From Rhodoferax sp. OV413 (GTDB lineage: Bacteria > Pseudomonadota > Gammaproteobacteria > Pseudomonadales > Pseudohongiellaceae), in the NCBI GenBank assembly GCA_943330915.2, contig CALQJO020000011.1:1-56436 (forward strand): a DNA stretch of 56,436 nucleotides, in the 5' to 3' direction. Position 1 is the stretch's first letter; every line of letters starts with the position of its first letter. Made by a program: the position numbers and the translations under genes. The notes under the pieces were generated by a model that ran no database searches, was not told the origin of the DNA, and saw nothing but the letters and a program-made list of their open reading frames with translations. Positions 10,161 through 18,824 of this stretch are shown here, piece by piece.

Positions 10161-10768
10161 TGGAACACTATCTGAGTTTGCTTTTCTCGTCAGTCTTTGT
10201 TGAGAACATGGCTCTCATGCTTTTTCTTGGCATGTGTACCTTTCTGGCAGTATCTAAAAAGATAGAAACGGCGATAGGTTTGGGTATTGCCGTAGTGATT
10301 GTGCAGTCAGTGACGATGCCGATAAACAACCTGATTTTTACCTATCTTCTCAAGGATGGAGCGTTGGCTTGGGCCGGAATGCCGGATCTAGATCTGAGCT
10401 TTCTAGGGTTCCTCGTATACATAGGGGTTATCGCAGCTTTGGTGCAAGTTATGGAGCTGTTTCTGGATAAGTTTGTGCCCTCTTTATACAACGCTCTTGG
10501 AATATTTTTGCCATTGATTACGGTGAATTGCGCGATTATGGGCGGTTCTTTGTTCATGGTTGAACGCAGTTATACATTTTCTGAAAGTATGGTTTATGGC
10601 GTAGGTTCTGGCCTTGGATGGGCTATTGCAATTGCGCTGATGGCCGGTATACGTGAGAAGCTGAAATATAGCGATGTTCCCCCAGGGCTTCGTGGTCTGG
10701 GAATTACGTTTATCACAACTGGTCTGATGTCGCTGGGTTTTATGTCTTTCAGCGGACTGACACTGTAA
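10160..10768 (+). CDS. nqrE: Na+-translocating NADH:quinone reductase subunit E
   Basis: A 202-residue integral membrane subunit homologous to NqrD in inverted topology. The opening [26 protein letters not shown] is diagnostic. C26 and C124 ([10 protein letters not shown]) are the expected partners of NqrD C27 and C110 for the intramembrane iron-sulfur centre. The start overlaps nqrD by one base (TGATG), a tight coupling signal. A 41-base gap with a GGGAAGG ribosome site then leads to nqrF. Confidence 0.97.
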   Translation: MEHYLSLLFSSVFVENMALMLFLGMCTFLAVSKKIETAIGLGIAVVIVQSVTMPINNLIFTYLLKDGALAWAGMPDLDLSFLGFLVYIGVIAALVQVMELFLDKFVPSLYNALGIFLPLITVNCAIMGGSLFMVERSYTFSESMVYGVGSGLGWAIAIALMAGIREKLKYSDVPPGLRGLGITFITTGLMSLGFMSFSGLTL

Positions 10769-10809
10769 TCAAATCCAATCAACGTTGATGTGGGAAGGTT
10801 TCTGTAACA

Positions 10810-12036
10810 ATGGATATCACAACGATTATTGCCGGTGTGGTCATGTTCACCGTGATAGTGATGCTGCTGGTGGTCATGATCATTGCTGCGCGTGCACGAC
10901 TGGTCAGTTCCGGTGATGTAAAAATTGAAATAAATGGTGACCCCAGTAAGGCGATTACTGTTCCCGCTGGCGGAAAACTGCTGACAACTTTGGCGGACGC
11001 AGGCATTTTTCTGTCGTCAGCCTGCGGTGGCGGGGGAACCTGCGCGCAGTGCAAATGCAAAGTGCTCGATGGCGGTGGCTCAATGCTGCCAACCGAAGCA
11101 GGACATTTCACCATGGGCGAGGCTAAGGAACATTGGCGTCTTTCATGTCAGGTTGCTGTTAAACAGGACATGAAAATTGAAGTAGAACCAGAGTTCTTTG
11201 GTGTAAAGCAGTGGGAATGCGAGGTTATCTCCAACCACAACGTGGCGACTTTTATCAAGGAACTGGTACTCAAGATCCCCGATGGCGAAAGTGTTGATTT
11301 TCGCGCCGGCGGTTACGTGCAACTGGAAGTTCCTTCGCACGAGGTTGAGTATAAAAACTTCGATATTGAAGAGCGCTTCCGGGGCGACTGGGAAAAATTT
11401 GGTCTGTTTAACCATAAGTCCAAATGCGATAAAACCACGATCCGCGCGTATTCAATGGCCAATTACCCTGACGAAAAAGGTTTGATCAAATTCAACATCC
11501 GTATCGCCACGCCGCCACCGCGCAGCAATCATCCTCCGGGCATCATGTCCTCGTATGTGTTTAACATGAAACCTGGCGACAAAATCAAGGTGTTTGGTCC
11601 ATTTGGAGAATTTTTTGCCAAAGAGACCGAAAACGAGATGGTCTTTATTGGTGGTGGCGCTGGTATGGCGCCCATGCGTTCACATATTTTTGATCAGCTG
11701 TGCCGCCTCAACAGCAAGCGTAAAATTACCTTCTGGTATGGTGCGCGCAGCAAAAAAGAGATGTTTTATGTTGAAGATTTTGACCGCCTGGCCGCTGAGC
11801 ACGCCAACTTTAATTGGCATGTCGCGCTATCCGAGCCTCAACCGGAGGATAACTGGACAGGCTATACGGGATTCATCCACAACGTTGTGTTGGAGCAGCA
11901 GCTGAAGAACCACCCGGCACCGGAAGATTGTGAGTACTACATGTGTGGTCCGCCTATCATGAACGCCTCATGCATCAAGATGTTGAAAAGTCTGGGTGTG
12001 GAAGACGAAAACATAGCGTTGGATGAATTCTCCTGA
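10810..12036 (+). CDS. nqrF: Na+-translocating NADH:quinone reductase subunit F (NADH-oxidising)
   Basis: A 408-residue subunit that takes electrons from NADH. An N-terminal membrane helix (about 5-27) is followed by a [2Fe-2S] ferredoxin domain with C72, C78, C81 and C113 ([14 protein letters not shown] ... LSCQV). The FAD-binding domain contains RAYSMANYP, and the NADH-binding domain contains [17 protein letters not shown] and the C-terminal [17 protein letters not shown]. All key groups are intact and the length matches the family. A strong terminator lies just downstream (12065-12113). Confidence 0.98.
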   Translation: MDITTIIAGVVMFTVIVMLLVVMIIAARARLVSSGDVKIEINGDPSKAITVPAGGKLLTTLADAGIFLSSACGGGGTCAQCKCKVLDGGGSMLPTEAGHFTMGEAKEHWRLSCQVAVKQDMKIEVEPEFFGVKQWECEVISNHNVATFIKELVLKIPDGESVDFRAGGYVQLEVPSHEVEYKNFDIEERFRGDWEKFGLFNHKSKCDKTTIRAYSMANYPDEKGLIKFNIRIATPPPRSNHPPGIMSSYVFNMKPGDKIKVFGPFGEFFAKETENEMVFIGGGAGMAPMRSHIFDQLCRLNSKRKITFWYGARSKKEMFYVEDFDRLAAEHANFNWHVALSEPQPEDNWTGYTGFIHNVVLEQQLKNHPAPEDCEYYMCGPPIMNASCIKMLKSLGVEDENIALDEFS

Positions 12037-12064
12037 TCAATATCAGGTAAAAAAATGGAAAATC

Positions 12065-12113
12065 GACAGGGGAGCTAGGCCACTAATAACATGTGCCGCT
12101 CCCCTGTTTTTTT
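12065..12113 (+). terminator. Rho-independent terminator between nqrF and apbE
   Basis: ACAGGGGAGC (12066-12075) pairs perfectly with GCTCCCCTGT (12098-12107) to give a 10-base-pair stem with a 22-base loop, followed by seven T (12107-12113). It lies 29 bases after the nqrF stop and 48 bases before the apbE GTG, so it should end or attenuate the nqr transcript before the accessory genes apbE and nqrM. An adjacent 6+6 palindrome (12032-12047) overlaps the nqrF stop. Confidence 0.85.
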
Positions 12114-12160
12114 GGGACATTTCCACCTGCAATGTTCAGGGGATTGCCGCGGAGCGAAAA

Positions 12161-13255
12161 GTGTCAGGTGACAGTGAAATAGGCAGTTTTGTCCTGCAGT
12201 GGATCAAGCGGCTTCGGTATACGCTAATTTTTCTTGCACTGTTTTTTCTTTGGGTCGTGGTACGCCCGGAGCCAGCTGAACAGATTTATCAGTTGAATGG
12301 CGCCACTATGGGCACTCAGTATCAGATTCTGGTTGCCGGATTTCCGGACGGGCTGAGCGATAACGAACTGGCTGACGCTATTGCACAGCGGCTCTACCGC
12401 CTTGATCGTGAGCTGATGTCCACGTATGCACCTGATTCAGAATTATCCAGGTTCAATTCCAGTGAACCTGGTGCGTGGGTTAGTGTATCGCCGGAGTTGG
12501 CTTTGGTGATTGAAAGAGCATTGTATTTTAATCAGCTGACCGGAGGAGCGTTTGATGTGACGGTTGGACCTTTAGTCAATCGCTGGGGTTTTGGCCCTCT
12601 TATAGGTCAACGTGTTGATCAGTCCAGAATTCCCAGTGACTCGGAAATCGCTGAATTGCTTCAGTTAACCGGGTCTCATCGGCTGGAAGTCAGTTTGTCA
12701 CCCCCGCAGGTACGTAAGTCGGCCCAGGTCTACGTTGATCTCAGCGGAATTGCCAAGGGTTATGCAGCAGATGTGCTGGCGGACTATTTTGATTCATTGA
12801 ACATGCCCAGTTATTTTATCGAGATTGGGGGCGAGCTGCGGATCAAAGGCCTTAAACCCGACGGGAGCGGCTGGATACCTGCTATTGAGAAGCCGTTAGA
12901 CAGCCCTGAACCAGAGGTTTACCAGATATTTTACAGCCAAGGCAGAACTCTGGCAGTTGCCGGCTCAGGTGACTACCGTAATTATTTTGAAGAGGATGGT
13001 GTGCGGTACTCCCATGAAATTGATCCGTCTACGGGTCGCCCTGTCAGCCACTCCCTGGCTGCTGTCACAGTGATCGCGCCAACAGCGATGGAGGCTGATG
13101 CCTTGGCGACGGCGTTTATGGTCATGGGGGAGCATAAGTCCTATGACCTTGCTCAATCTATGGGGCTGGCAGTTTATCTGATAAGCAAGCATCCTGAGCA
13201 GGATGGTTTTACTGAACGATTCACCCCGGCATTCGAAGCCTATCTGGAGCAGTGA
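12161..13255 (+). CDS. apbE: FAD:protein FMN transferase ApbE
   Basis: Predicted to move FMN from FAD onto threonine in NqrB and NqrC. The start is set at GTG 12161, six bases after GGAG, giving 364 residues; a longer frame from 12023 would run through the nqrF terminator and is unlikely. The motifs NGATMGTQYQI (46-56), GGAFDVTVGPLVNRWGFG, VDLSGIAKGYAAD (192-204), IEIGGELRIKG and HEIDPSTGRPV (285-295) are the usual ApbE set. The N-terminus is a membrane helix (about 17-35) with no lipobox cysteine, unlike many ApbE lipoproteins, so the enzyme is probably anchored by an uncleaved helix facing the periplasm. nqrM follows after one base. Confidence 0.95.
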   Translation: MSGDSEIGSFVLQWIKRLRYTLIFLALFFLWVVVRPEPAEQIYQLNGATMGTQYQILVAGFPDGLSDNELADAIAQRLYRLDRELMSTYAPDSELSRFNSSEPGAWVSVSPELALVIERALYFNQLTGGAFDVTVGPLVNRWGFGPLIGQRVDQSRIPSDSEIAELLQLTGSHRLEVSLSPPQVRKSAQVYVDLSGIAKGYAADVLADYFDSLNMPSYFIEIGGELRIKGLKPDGSGWIPAIEKPLDSPEPEVYQIFYSQGRTLAVAGSGDYRNYFEEDGVRYSHEIDPSTGRPVSHSLAAVTVIAPTAMEADALATAFMVMGEHKSYDLAQSMGLAVYLISKHPEQDGFTERFTPAFEAYLEQ

Positions 13256-13256
13256 T

Positions 13257-13439
13257 ATGGACACCCTGATTGCAAGTTTTGTCATTCTTTTATTGGTTGT
13301 TGCCGGTATGGCTATTGGAGTGATGTTTGGTCGGGCGCCCATCAAGGGCTCTTGCGGCGGCCTCAACAATGCCGGCATAAACGAAAGCTGTGAGCTATGC
13401 GGCGGCAGTCCCGCGCTATGCGAAAAAAGCAGTAAGTAA
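13257..13439 (+). CDS. nqrM: Na+-NQR maturation protein NqrM (DUF539)
   Basis: A 60-residue protein starting one base after the apbE stop. It has one N-terminal membrane helix (about 5-24) and a cysteine-rich tail with C33, C45, C48 and C55 (GSCGGLNN ... SCELCGG). NqrM is needed for Na+-NQR assembly, thought to deliver iron to the NqrD/NqrE centre, and this helix-plus-cysteine design is the family hallmark. Together with apbE it completes the gene set for making an active complex. Confidence 0.93.
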   Translation: MDTLIASFVILLLVVAGMAIGVMFGRAPIKGSCGGLNNAGINESCELCGGSPALCEKSSK

Positions 13440-13456
13440 ACCGGAGATCAGCGTTA

Positions 13457-14842
13457 ATGCCTCGAAACACATACGACATTATTGTAGTAGGCAGTGGCCC
13501 TGCGGGCGAGTCGGCGGCCATCAATGCTGCAAAACATGGTAGAAAAGTCGCGTTGATATCTGACCGTGATCAGGTTGGTGGTAGTTGCACGCACTTGGGG
13601 ACAATTCCTTCCAAGGCACTACGGCACTATGTCAAACAGGTTATGCAGTTCCGAAGTAATCCATTGCTTCGTGAGTTCGCAACGCTGCACAAACCGAGCT
13701 TTCCTGAAATTATTCGACATGCCAATCGAGTGATTGATGAACAGGTATACCTGCGCAGCAGGTACTATGAAAAAAATGATGTGACCATCATTCATGGGCA
13801 GGCTTTTTTTAACGATGCAAACAGCATTCGCGTGACAACAAGAGGGCCTTTGCTCAAAGCTGACAATTATGTGATCGCGACCGGTTCGCGTCCGTATCGA
13901 CCGGCAAATGTGAACTTTGACCACCCACGTTTGTTCGACAGCGACAAAATACTCACCCTGAATCACTCCCCTAAAAAAGTAACAGTAATAGGTGCAGGTG
14001 TGATCGGTTGTGAGTATGCCTCCATTTTTGGCGGGCTGGGTTGCAAAGTCGAGCTGATCAATCCAGCCAATACCCTGCTATCGTTTCTGGATTGGGAGAT
14101 CTCAGACGCATTGAGTTATCACCTGCGTGATATTGGTGTGCGCAGTCGCCACAATGAAGAGTATGAGAGCATTGAGTACCACGATGATTATGTAGTAACT
14201 AACCTTCGGTCGGGAAAACGCATCAAAAGCGACATTATTTTGTGGGCCAATGGACGTACCGGAAACTCCGACAACATGGGTCTGGAAGCGCTGGGCATCG
14301 TTTTGAATGCCCGTGGTCATATCGAAGTCAATGAGCGTTATCAGACGGCAGTACCCAATATTTATGCAGCAGGCGATGTCATCGGGTGGCCGTCACTGGC
14401 GAGCGCATCGTATGATCAGGGGCGAGCAGCCTGTAATGCGATCGTTGATCCTGAAGCGTTTGTTGCCATTGATCGGGTAGCTACGGGCATTTATACGATC
14501 CCTGAAATCAGTACCTTGGGTAAAACTGAGCAGGAGCTGACTAAGGCACAGGTACCCTATGAAGTCGGTAAGGCATTTTTCAACAATACCGCGCGAGGCC
14601 AGATTACCGGCGAGCAGGTTGGCATGCTGAAGCTGGTTTTCCACTTTGATACCTTGGAGATCCTCGGCATTCATTGTTTTGGCGACCAGGCATCTGAGAT
14701 CGTGCACATCGGTCAGGCCATCATGCAGCAGGAGGGCGCCGCCAACTCCATGAAGTATTTCCTGGATACTACCTTCAATTATCCAACCATGGCTGAAGCC
14801 TATCGAATTGCCGCTCTGGATGGGTTGAATCGGGTATTCTGA
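13457..14842 (+). CDS. sthA: Soluble pyridine nucleotide transhydrogenase (Si-specific)
   Basis: A 461-residue cytoplasmic flavoprotein that interconverts NADH/NADP+ and NAD+/NADPH. It has the FAD motif [11 protein letters not shown] and the NAD(P) motif [19 protein letters not shown]. The segment [16 protein letters not shown] keeps only C44 of the disulfide seen in dihydrolipoyl dehydrogenases, a defining trait of this family. The [11 protein letters not shown] site and the C-terminal dimerisation domain are present, and length is normal. Its location right after the nqr accessory genes links NADH oxidation with NADPH balance. Confidence 0.96.
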   Translation: MPRNTYDIIVVGSGPAGESAAINAAKHGRKVALISDRDQVGGSCTHLGTIPSKALRHYVKQVMQFRSNPLLREFATLHKPSFPEIIRHANRVIDEQVYLRSRYYEKNDVTIIHGQAFFNDANSIRVTTRGPLLKADNYVIATGSRPYRPANVNFDHPRLFDSDKILTLNHSPKKVTVIGAGVIGCEYASIFGGLGCKVELINPANTLLSFLDWEISDALSYHLRDIGVRSRHNEEYESIEYHDDYVVTNLRSGKRIKSDIILWANGRTGNSDNMGLEALGIVLNARGHIEVNERYQTAVPNIYAAGDVIGWPSLASASYDQGRAACNAIVDPEAFVAIDRVATGIYTIPEISTLGKTEQELTKAQVPYEVGKAFFNNTARGQITGEQVGMLKLVFHFDTLEILGIHCFGDQASEIVHIGQAIMQQEGAANSMKYFLDTTFNYPTMAEAYRIAALDGLNRVF

Positions 14843-14852
14843 GGATTCTGAT

Positions 14853-15494
14853 GTGCGCACGCCCCGACTGATGACGGCTCTGGTTGTATTGCTTGTAGTC
14901 AGCATCTGGCCGGTGCAGTACTTTGCATCGTCTTTGCTGGCGGCCCGTGTTGAGTTTGATCGTAGCAGCCTGTTGTCCATGCTCGGCAATGATCTGATAG
15001 ATAATGATCCGATTGTCGATGCGTTGCTGATTCGCGCTGAACCCGACAGTCAGAATCTTGTCAGCCCGGAATGGCTTGGACTGCGTCGTGACAGGCTGGC
15101 CTACGTTGGTAAACAAGGCGATGAAGTGGTGTTGGTTGCCTTGCCGTTTACAGTCGATGATGGATTTAACGGTATTCTCGACTTGCTGGTGGCATTCGAC
15201 ATGCGTGGCGAGATTGTTGCGGCGCGGGTGCTGGCGGAACCTCTGCATACCGACCTGATTGGTAGTCTTAAAATTCTTGAATCACGCTGGATGCGCGAGT
15301 TTAGCGGTATGGGTTCTCGTGATCTCAGGCGCCCAAGCTGGCAGGGAATTGCGGCTGACGATGGTGTTGATCAGTTTGTTGGTGCGTCAATCACACCCAA
15401 AGCAGTTGCCGCAGGGATGTACGATGCTTTGCTGTTTTTTCAGTCAAATCGCATGACCCTGGTGCAGGGCGACCCATCGCTGAGTCCGCAATAA
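14853..15494 (+). CDS. Orphan RnfG-like FMN-binding-domain protein
   Basis: A 213-residue protein with a GTG start ten bases after sthA. It begins with one membrane helix (about 7-30). The later part resembles the FMN-binding domain of RnfG/NqrC: FNGILDLLVAFDMRGEIVAARVL (105-127) matches the RnfG core, and DQFVGASITPKAV (173-185) corresponds to the flavinylation motif D-x-x-[ST]-G-A-[ST]. Here the acceptor would be S179 rather than threonine. The HxETPGLG segment of true RnfG is replaced by AEPLHTDLIG, and no rnfABCDE genes are nearby, so it is not a normal Rnf subunit. It is probably a membrane-anchored periplasmic electron carrier modified by ApbE, but its partner is unknown. Confidence 0.7.
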   Translation: MRTPRLMTALVVLLVVSIWPVQYFASSLLAARVEFDRSSLLSMLGNDLIDNDPIVDALLIRAEPDSQNLVSPEWLGLRRDRLAYVGKQGDEVVLVALPFTVDDGFNGILDLLVAFDMRGEIVAARVLAEPLHTDLIGSLKILESRWMREFSGMGSRDLRRPSWQGIAADDGVDQFVGASITPKAVAAGMYDALLFFQSNRMTLVQGDPSLSPQ

Positions 15495-15547
15495 GCGACT
15501 CAGCAAACGAAGAGCAGGATTTTGTCATTTTTGGCAGGAGAGTTGTA

Positions 15548-16591
15548 ATGCCGGCACAGACGGTCAGTGTGTTAGGCGGTGGAAGTTTTGGCACAATCAT
15601 CGCCAACATCGTCGCTCAGAACGGTTATCGGGTGAATTTCTGGATGCGCAACAAAGCGCTGGTCGATCAGGTGAACTCGACGCGTGAAAATCCCCAGTAT
15701 CTTCCGGGTTATGTCTTGCATGAAGGTGTGTTTGCCACGGCTGACATTGAATTTGCCGTCAGGGGTAGTCGTTTGGTGTTTGTGGCAGTCCCCAGTGCCT
15801 ATTTTCGCACCGTGCTGCGCACCATGTTACCGGCATTGAGCAAGGATACAATTCTGGTCAGTACGACCAAAGGTATAGAGGCGGGCAGTTTTCTGCTGAT
15901 GAGTCAGGTCATGCGGCAAGAAGCCCCCGATTGCCAGATTGGTGTATTAAGCGGGCCGAATCTTGCGGGTGAGATAGCCAGACGCAGCCTGACCGGTACT
16001 GTGATTGCAAGCATGCATGAGTCGGTGCGAGAGCGTGTGAGGGAAGTGCTCAAGTCAGATTATTTCAGGGTCTACACCAACGATGACATGTTTGGCGTGG
16101 AACTTGGCGGATCATTGAAGAATATTTATGCCATTATTGCCGGTCTTGCTTCTGCAATGGGCATGGGGCAGAACACCAACAGTATGCTCATTACACGGAG
16201 TCTGACTGAAATGGCGCGATTCGGGCGTGAGTTGGGCGCTGATCCGATGACCTTTCTGGGGCTGGCTGGAGTGGGCGATTTGATCGTTACCTGCTCGTCT
16301 TCGCTGAGCCGGAATTTTCGTGTAGGCTTGGCGCTCGGTGAGGGTAAGCCTGTTGAGGAAGCCATTGTCGGTATCGGGCAGGTTGCCGAGGGTGTTAACA
16401 CGCTGAAACAGGTAAAAGAGAAAGCTGATGAGCTAGGTGTTTATATGCCCCTTGCATCAGGTTTGTATCAGATCGTCTACGAAGGTAAGCCGGTCAATCA
16501 GGTGATTGCGGCATTAATGCTGGGTGAGGGAGCGCTGGACGTCGAATACGAAGCCCATAGGGCCAAACAGCTGGAAAAGGGAGATCGATGA
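15548..16591 (+). CDS. gpsA: Glycerol-3-phosphate dehydrogenase [NAD(P)+]
   Basis: A 347-residue cytoplasmic enzyme that reduces dihydroxyacetone phosphate to sn-glycerol 3-phosphate for phospholipid synthesis. The nucleotide-binding loop is VLGGGSFGTIIA (8-19). K108 (STTKGIEAG), SGPNLAGE and K191 (GGSLKNIYAIIAG) are the expected active-site elements. GGCAGGAG gives a strong ribosome site before the ATG at 15548. The stop is one base from the next gene, so the two are likely cotranslated. No irregularity was seen. Confidence 0.97.
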   Translation: MPAQTVSVLGGGSFGTIIANIVAQNGYRVNFWMRNKALVDQVNSTRENPQYLPGYVLHEGVFATADIEFAVRGSRLVFVAVPSAYFRTVLRTMLPALSKDTILVSTTKGIEAGSFLLMSQVMRQEAPDCQIGVLSGPNLAGEIARRSLTGTVIASMHESVRERVREVLKSDYFRVYTNDDMFGVELGGSLKNIYAIIAGLASAMGMGQNTNSMLITRSLTEMARFGRELGADPMTFLGLAGVGDLIVTCSSSLSRNFRVGLALGEGKPVEEAIVGIGQVAEGVNTLKQVKEKADELGVYMPLASGLYQIVYEGKPVNQVIAALMLGEGALDVEYEAHRAKQLEKGDR

Positions 16592-16592
16592 T

Positions 16593-17069
16593 ATGTCTGA
16601 TGATTTTGTGGAAAATCTGAAAAAACCATCTGCTTGGGTACGCATACTGTTTATGGCGGGTTTTGTTGTTGCTTTGTATGTCAGCGGCGTCATTTTGATG
16701 GTGCTGATGCTGGCGCAAATTTTATTCAGCCTGTTAACCGGTGATGATAACCCTAACCTGCGTCGCCTTGGAGGCAGCCTCTCGTCCTATGTCGCGCAGA
16801 TATTGGCATTCCTGACCTATAACACCCAAGATAAACCTTTCCCGTTTTTGCCTTTTCCATCACCAGAACTGCCAGCCGAGCGGTCAGAAGATTTTTCAGA
16901 TGTGGAGAGTTATCAGCCTTCTGCTGCAGACCAGACAGTGTCCGACAACCCTGCGCCCCGGGATGCCGATGTTGCTGAAGAAATAGAAACCCCCGCGGCA
17001 CCCCGCAAACGTCGTGCAACACGCCGCAAAAAACCTGCTGCCACCGATGAACAGGATACTGATGTTTGA
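16593..17069 (+). CDS. DUF4389-family membrane protein
   Basis: 158 residues from the ATG at 16593, one base after the gpsA stop. The first 85 residues contain two hydrophobic segments (about 17-48 merging into the LMLAQILFSLLTG region, and a weaker one near 63-74) with conserved-looking LTGDDNPNLRRLG and YNTQDKPFPFLPFP, typical of DUF4389 proteins. The remainder is an acidic, proline-rich tail ending in a basic RKRRATRRKKPA cluster, which may sit in the cytoplasm. The function of DUF4389 is unknown. The stop overlaps the start of the next gene by 8 bases. Confidence 0.75.
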   Translation: MSDDFVENLKKPSAWVRILFMAGFVVALYVSGVILMVLMLAQILFSLLTGDDNPNLRRLGGSLSSYVAQILAFLTYNTQDKPFPFLPFPSPELPAERSEDFSDVESYQPSAADQTVSDNPAPRDADVAEEIETPAAPRKRRATRRKKPAATDEQDTDV

Positions 17070-18063
17070 CTTTGTTGATGTAATCAGAGGCCTGTTGCTC
17101 CCCAGCAGTCGCGAGCATCGAGCCAGTAAATCCAGACTGAAAGGGCACGGGTTGTTGTGTTGTCTGCTACTGGTTAGTTGGCAGGCAAACGCTGATGTTT
17201 CCGGTTCATCAGACTACGCGTACCGACGTTTTCCGGGTTCGCAGATTGTGGACTATCGTCTTGAGAACGATACTGTGTATGCCTTGGCGCTCGGACGCAT
17301 GCAGCGAGCAGCAGGACGTGTTGCTCCCAGCCAGTCAGAAAGATTTCAGGGTAACTTGCGCCGCATTACCTACGAAATCCCCGATGGATTTAATGGGCAG
17401 GAAGTGTTTGAGCATTTCCGCAATCAATTGTTGACGGAAGGGCAGCAAGAACTTTTTAACTGCCAGGGCAGGGGTTGTGGAAGCAGTAACTTCTGGGCCA
17501 ATGATGTGTTTGGCAACCGTATTTTGTATGGCCCGGAGCCAGGGCAGTATTACATGGCAGCCGATTATCGGGGTGAGATCGCTGGCAGAGAAGTCAGCGG
17601 ATATGTAGCCCTGTACGTTGTTGCCCGTACCAACCGACGTCTGTATGCACATCTGGACTTTCTTGAACTGTCAGAACAAGAGGCGGCTGAGCAACGCGCC
17701 GCCTCCGTGCCCGATGCACGCACTCTTTTACAAAGACTGAACGAAGACGGGCTGGTGACCATCCCGGGCCTGCTATTTGATGAACAGGATCTGCTCACAG
17801 AGGACCAAGGCCTGCAGTTGTTGGTGGATGCGCTGAATGATGATGGTCAGACCAATATCTACATAGTCGGGCACTTGCAGGCAGAAGCCACACTAGATGA
17901 GCAGATCAGTCGCTCGCTAATTCGCGCCGAAGTGATTCAGCAGCATCTGATCAGCGCTGGCATTGACCCGAAGCGTTTACAGGCTCAGGGTGTTGGTCCT
18001 TTGGCGCCATTTTGCCGGACAGGTCCGTGTCGCCAACGCATTGAGATTGTGGTCCGACCGTAA
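17062..18063 (+). CDS. DUF4892-family envelope protein with OmpA-like C-terminal domain
   Basis: Start uncertain: ATG 17062 overlaps the DUF4389 stop and gives 333 residues with a long N-region before the signal core LLCCLLLVSWQANA; ATG 17047 and TTG 17094 are alternatives. After the signal peptide comes a DUF4892 region (YAYRRFPGSQIVDY ... QGRGCGSSNFWANDVFGNRILYG ... YVALYVVARTNRRLY). The last about 85 residues resemble an OmpA-type domain (IYIVGHLQAEATLDEQISRSLIRAEVIQQHLISAGID, then RLQAQGVGPLAPFC), which usually contacts peptidoglycan. Probably periplasmic or outer-membrane associated; function not known. Confidence 0.72.
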   Translation: MFDFVDVIRGLLLPSSREHRASKSRLKGHGLLCCLLLVSWQANADVSGSSDYAYRRFPGSQIVDYRLENDTVYALALGRMQRAAGRVAPSQSERFQGNLRRITYEIPDGFNGQEVFEHFRNQLLTEGQQELFNCQGRGCGSSNFWANDVFGNRILYGPEPGQYYMAADYRGEIAGREVSGYVALYVVARTNRRLYAHLDFLELSEQEAAEQRAASVPDARTLLQRLNEDGLVTIPGLLFDEQDLLTEDQGLQLLVDALNDDGQTNIYIVGHLQAEATLDEQISRSLIRAEVIQQHLISAGIDPKRLQAQGVGPLAPFCRTGPCRQRIEIVVRP

Positions 18064-18120
18064 TGGCAGGCAGGAGCGTGATAATTCCTCGACGGGGCTG
18101 ATCTGAGTCCGTGCAATGTA

Positions 18121-18699
18121 CTACCGTCTGATCAGTGACAAAAATTCGTTACGTGTATTCTGACTGTTTCGAAAGGCGCCGAGCATACACGAGGTTGTCA
18201 TCACCGAGTTCTGCTTTTCCACACCGCGCATCATCATGCACATGTGCTGCGCCTCGATGATGACCGCGGCACCAGCGGCATCGGTCTTCTGAATAATCAC
18301 TTCAGCGATTTCTTTGGTCAAATTCTCCTGAATCTGCAAGCGCCGTGCGTACATATCTACAATCCGGGCAATCTTCGACAGGCCGAGAACTTTGCCATTG
18401 GGCAGATAAGCGACATGACACTTGCCGATAAAAGGCAACATGTGGTGCTCACACATCGAATACAATTCGATGTTCTTGACGATGACCATTTCTTCTGAAG
18501 ATGATGGGAACAAAGCATTATTGATCACCTTATCTACGTCCTGTTCGTACCCTCGGGTAAGAAATTGCATAGCTTTGGCAGCCCGCAGCGGGGTGTCCAG
18601 CAGCCCTGGGCGTGATAAGTCTTCACCAATAGCGCTGATGATGTCACGGTAGGCCTGTTCCATGGTGTTCAGAGACGTGTTGTTAACGGGTTTGCTCAT
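18121..18699 (-). CDS. folE: GTP cyclohydrolase I
   Basis: 192 residues from ATG 18699 ([11 protein letters not shown]); an in-frame TTG at 18729 would add ten residues without homology value. The enzyme opens GTP to 7,8-dihydroneopterin triphosphate for folate and related pterins. [20 protein letters not shown] holds the zinc cysteine and histidines, and [20 protein letters not shown] with the second zinc cysteine region is intact. It stands alone on the minus strand between the DUF4892 gene and prmB. Confidence 0.96.
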   Translation of the reverse strand: MSKPVNNTSLNTMEQAYRDIISAIGEDLSRPGLLDTPLRAAKAMQFLTRGYEQDVDKVINNALFPSSSEEMVIVKNIELYSMCEHHMLPFIGKCHVAYLPNGKVLGLSKIARIVDMYARRLQIQENLTKEIAEVIIQKTDAAGAAVIIEAQHMCMMMRGVEKQNSVMTTSCMLGAFRNSQNTRNEFLSLIRR

Positions 18700-18824
18700 G
18701 GTGGACTGTGGATCCCGGATGGTTATCAATAGGGTCTGTTAAAAGGGGTCGATACCGTACGATATCACTGTGCGGCCGTAAAGCAATTTTTGCCGCGATT
18801 GCAGCGCAACTGCATGGATAAACA

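Noticed and set aside
12023-12160. N-terminal extension of apbE overlapping the end of nqrF
   Set aside because: It would translate through the strong terminator hairpin, and GTG 12161 has GGAG at good spacing and leaves a normal ApbE.
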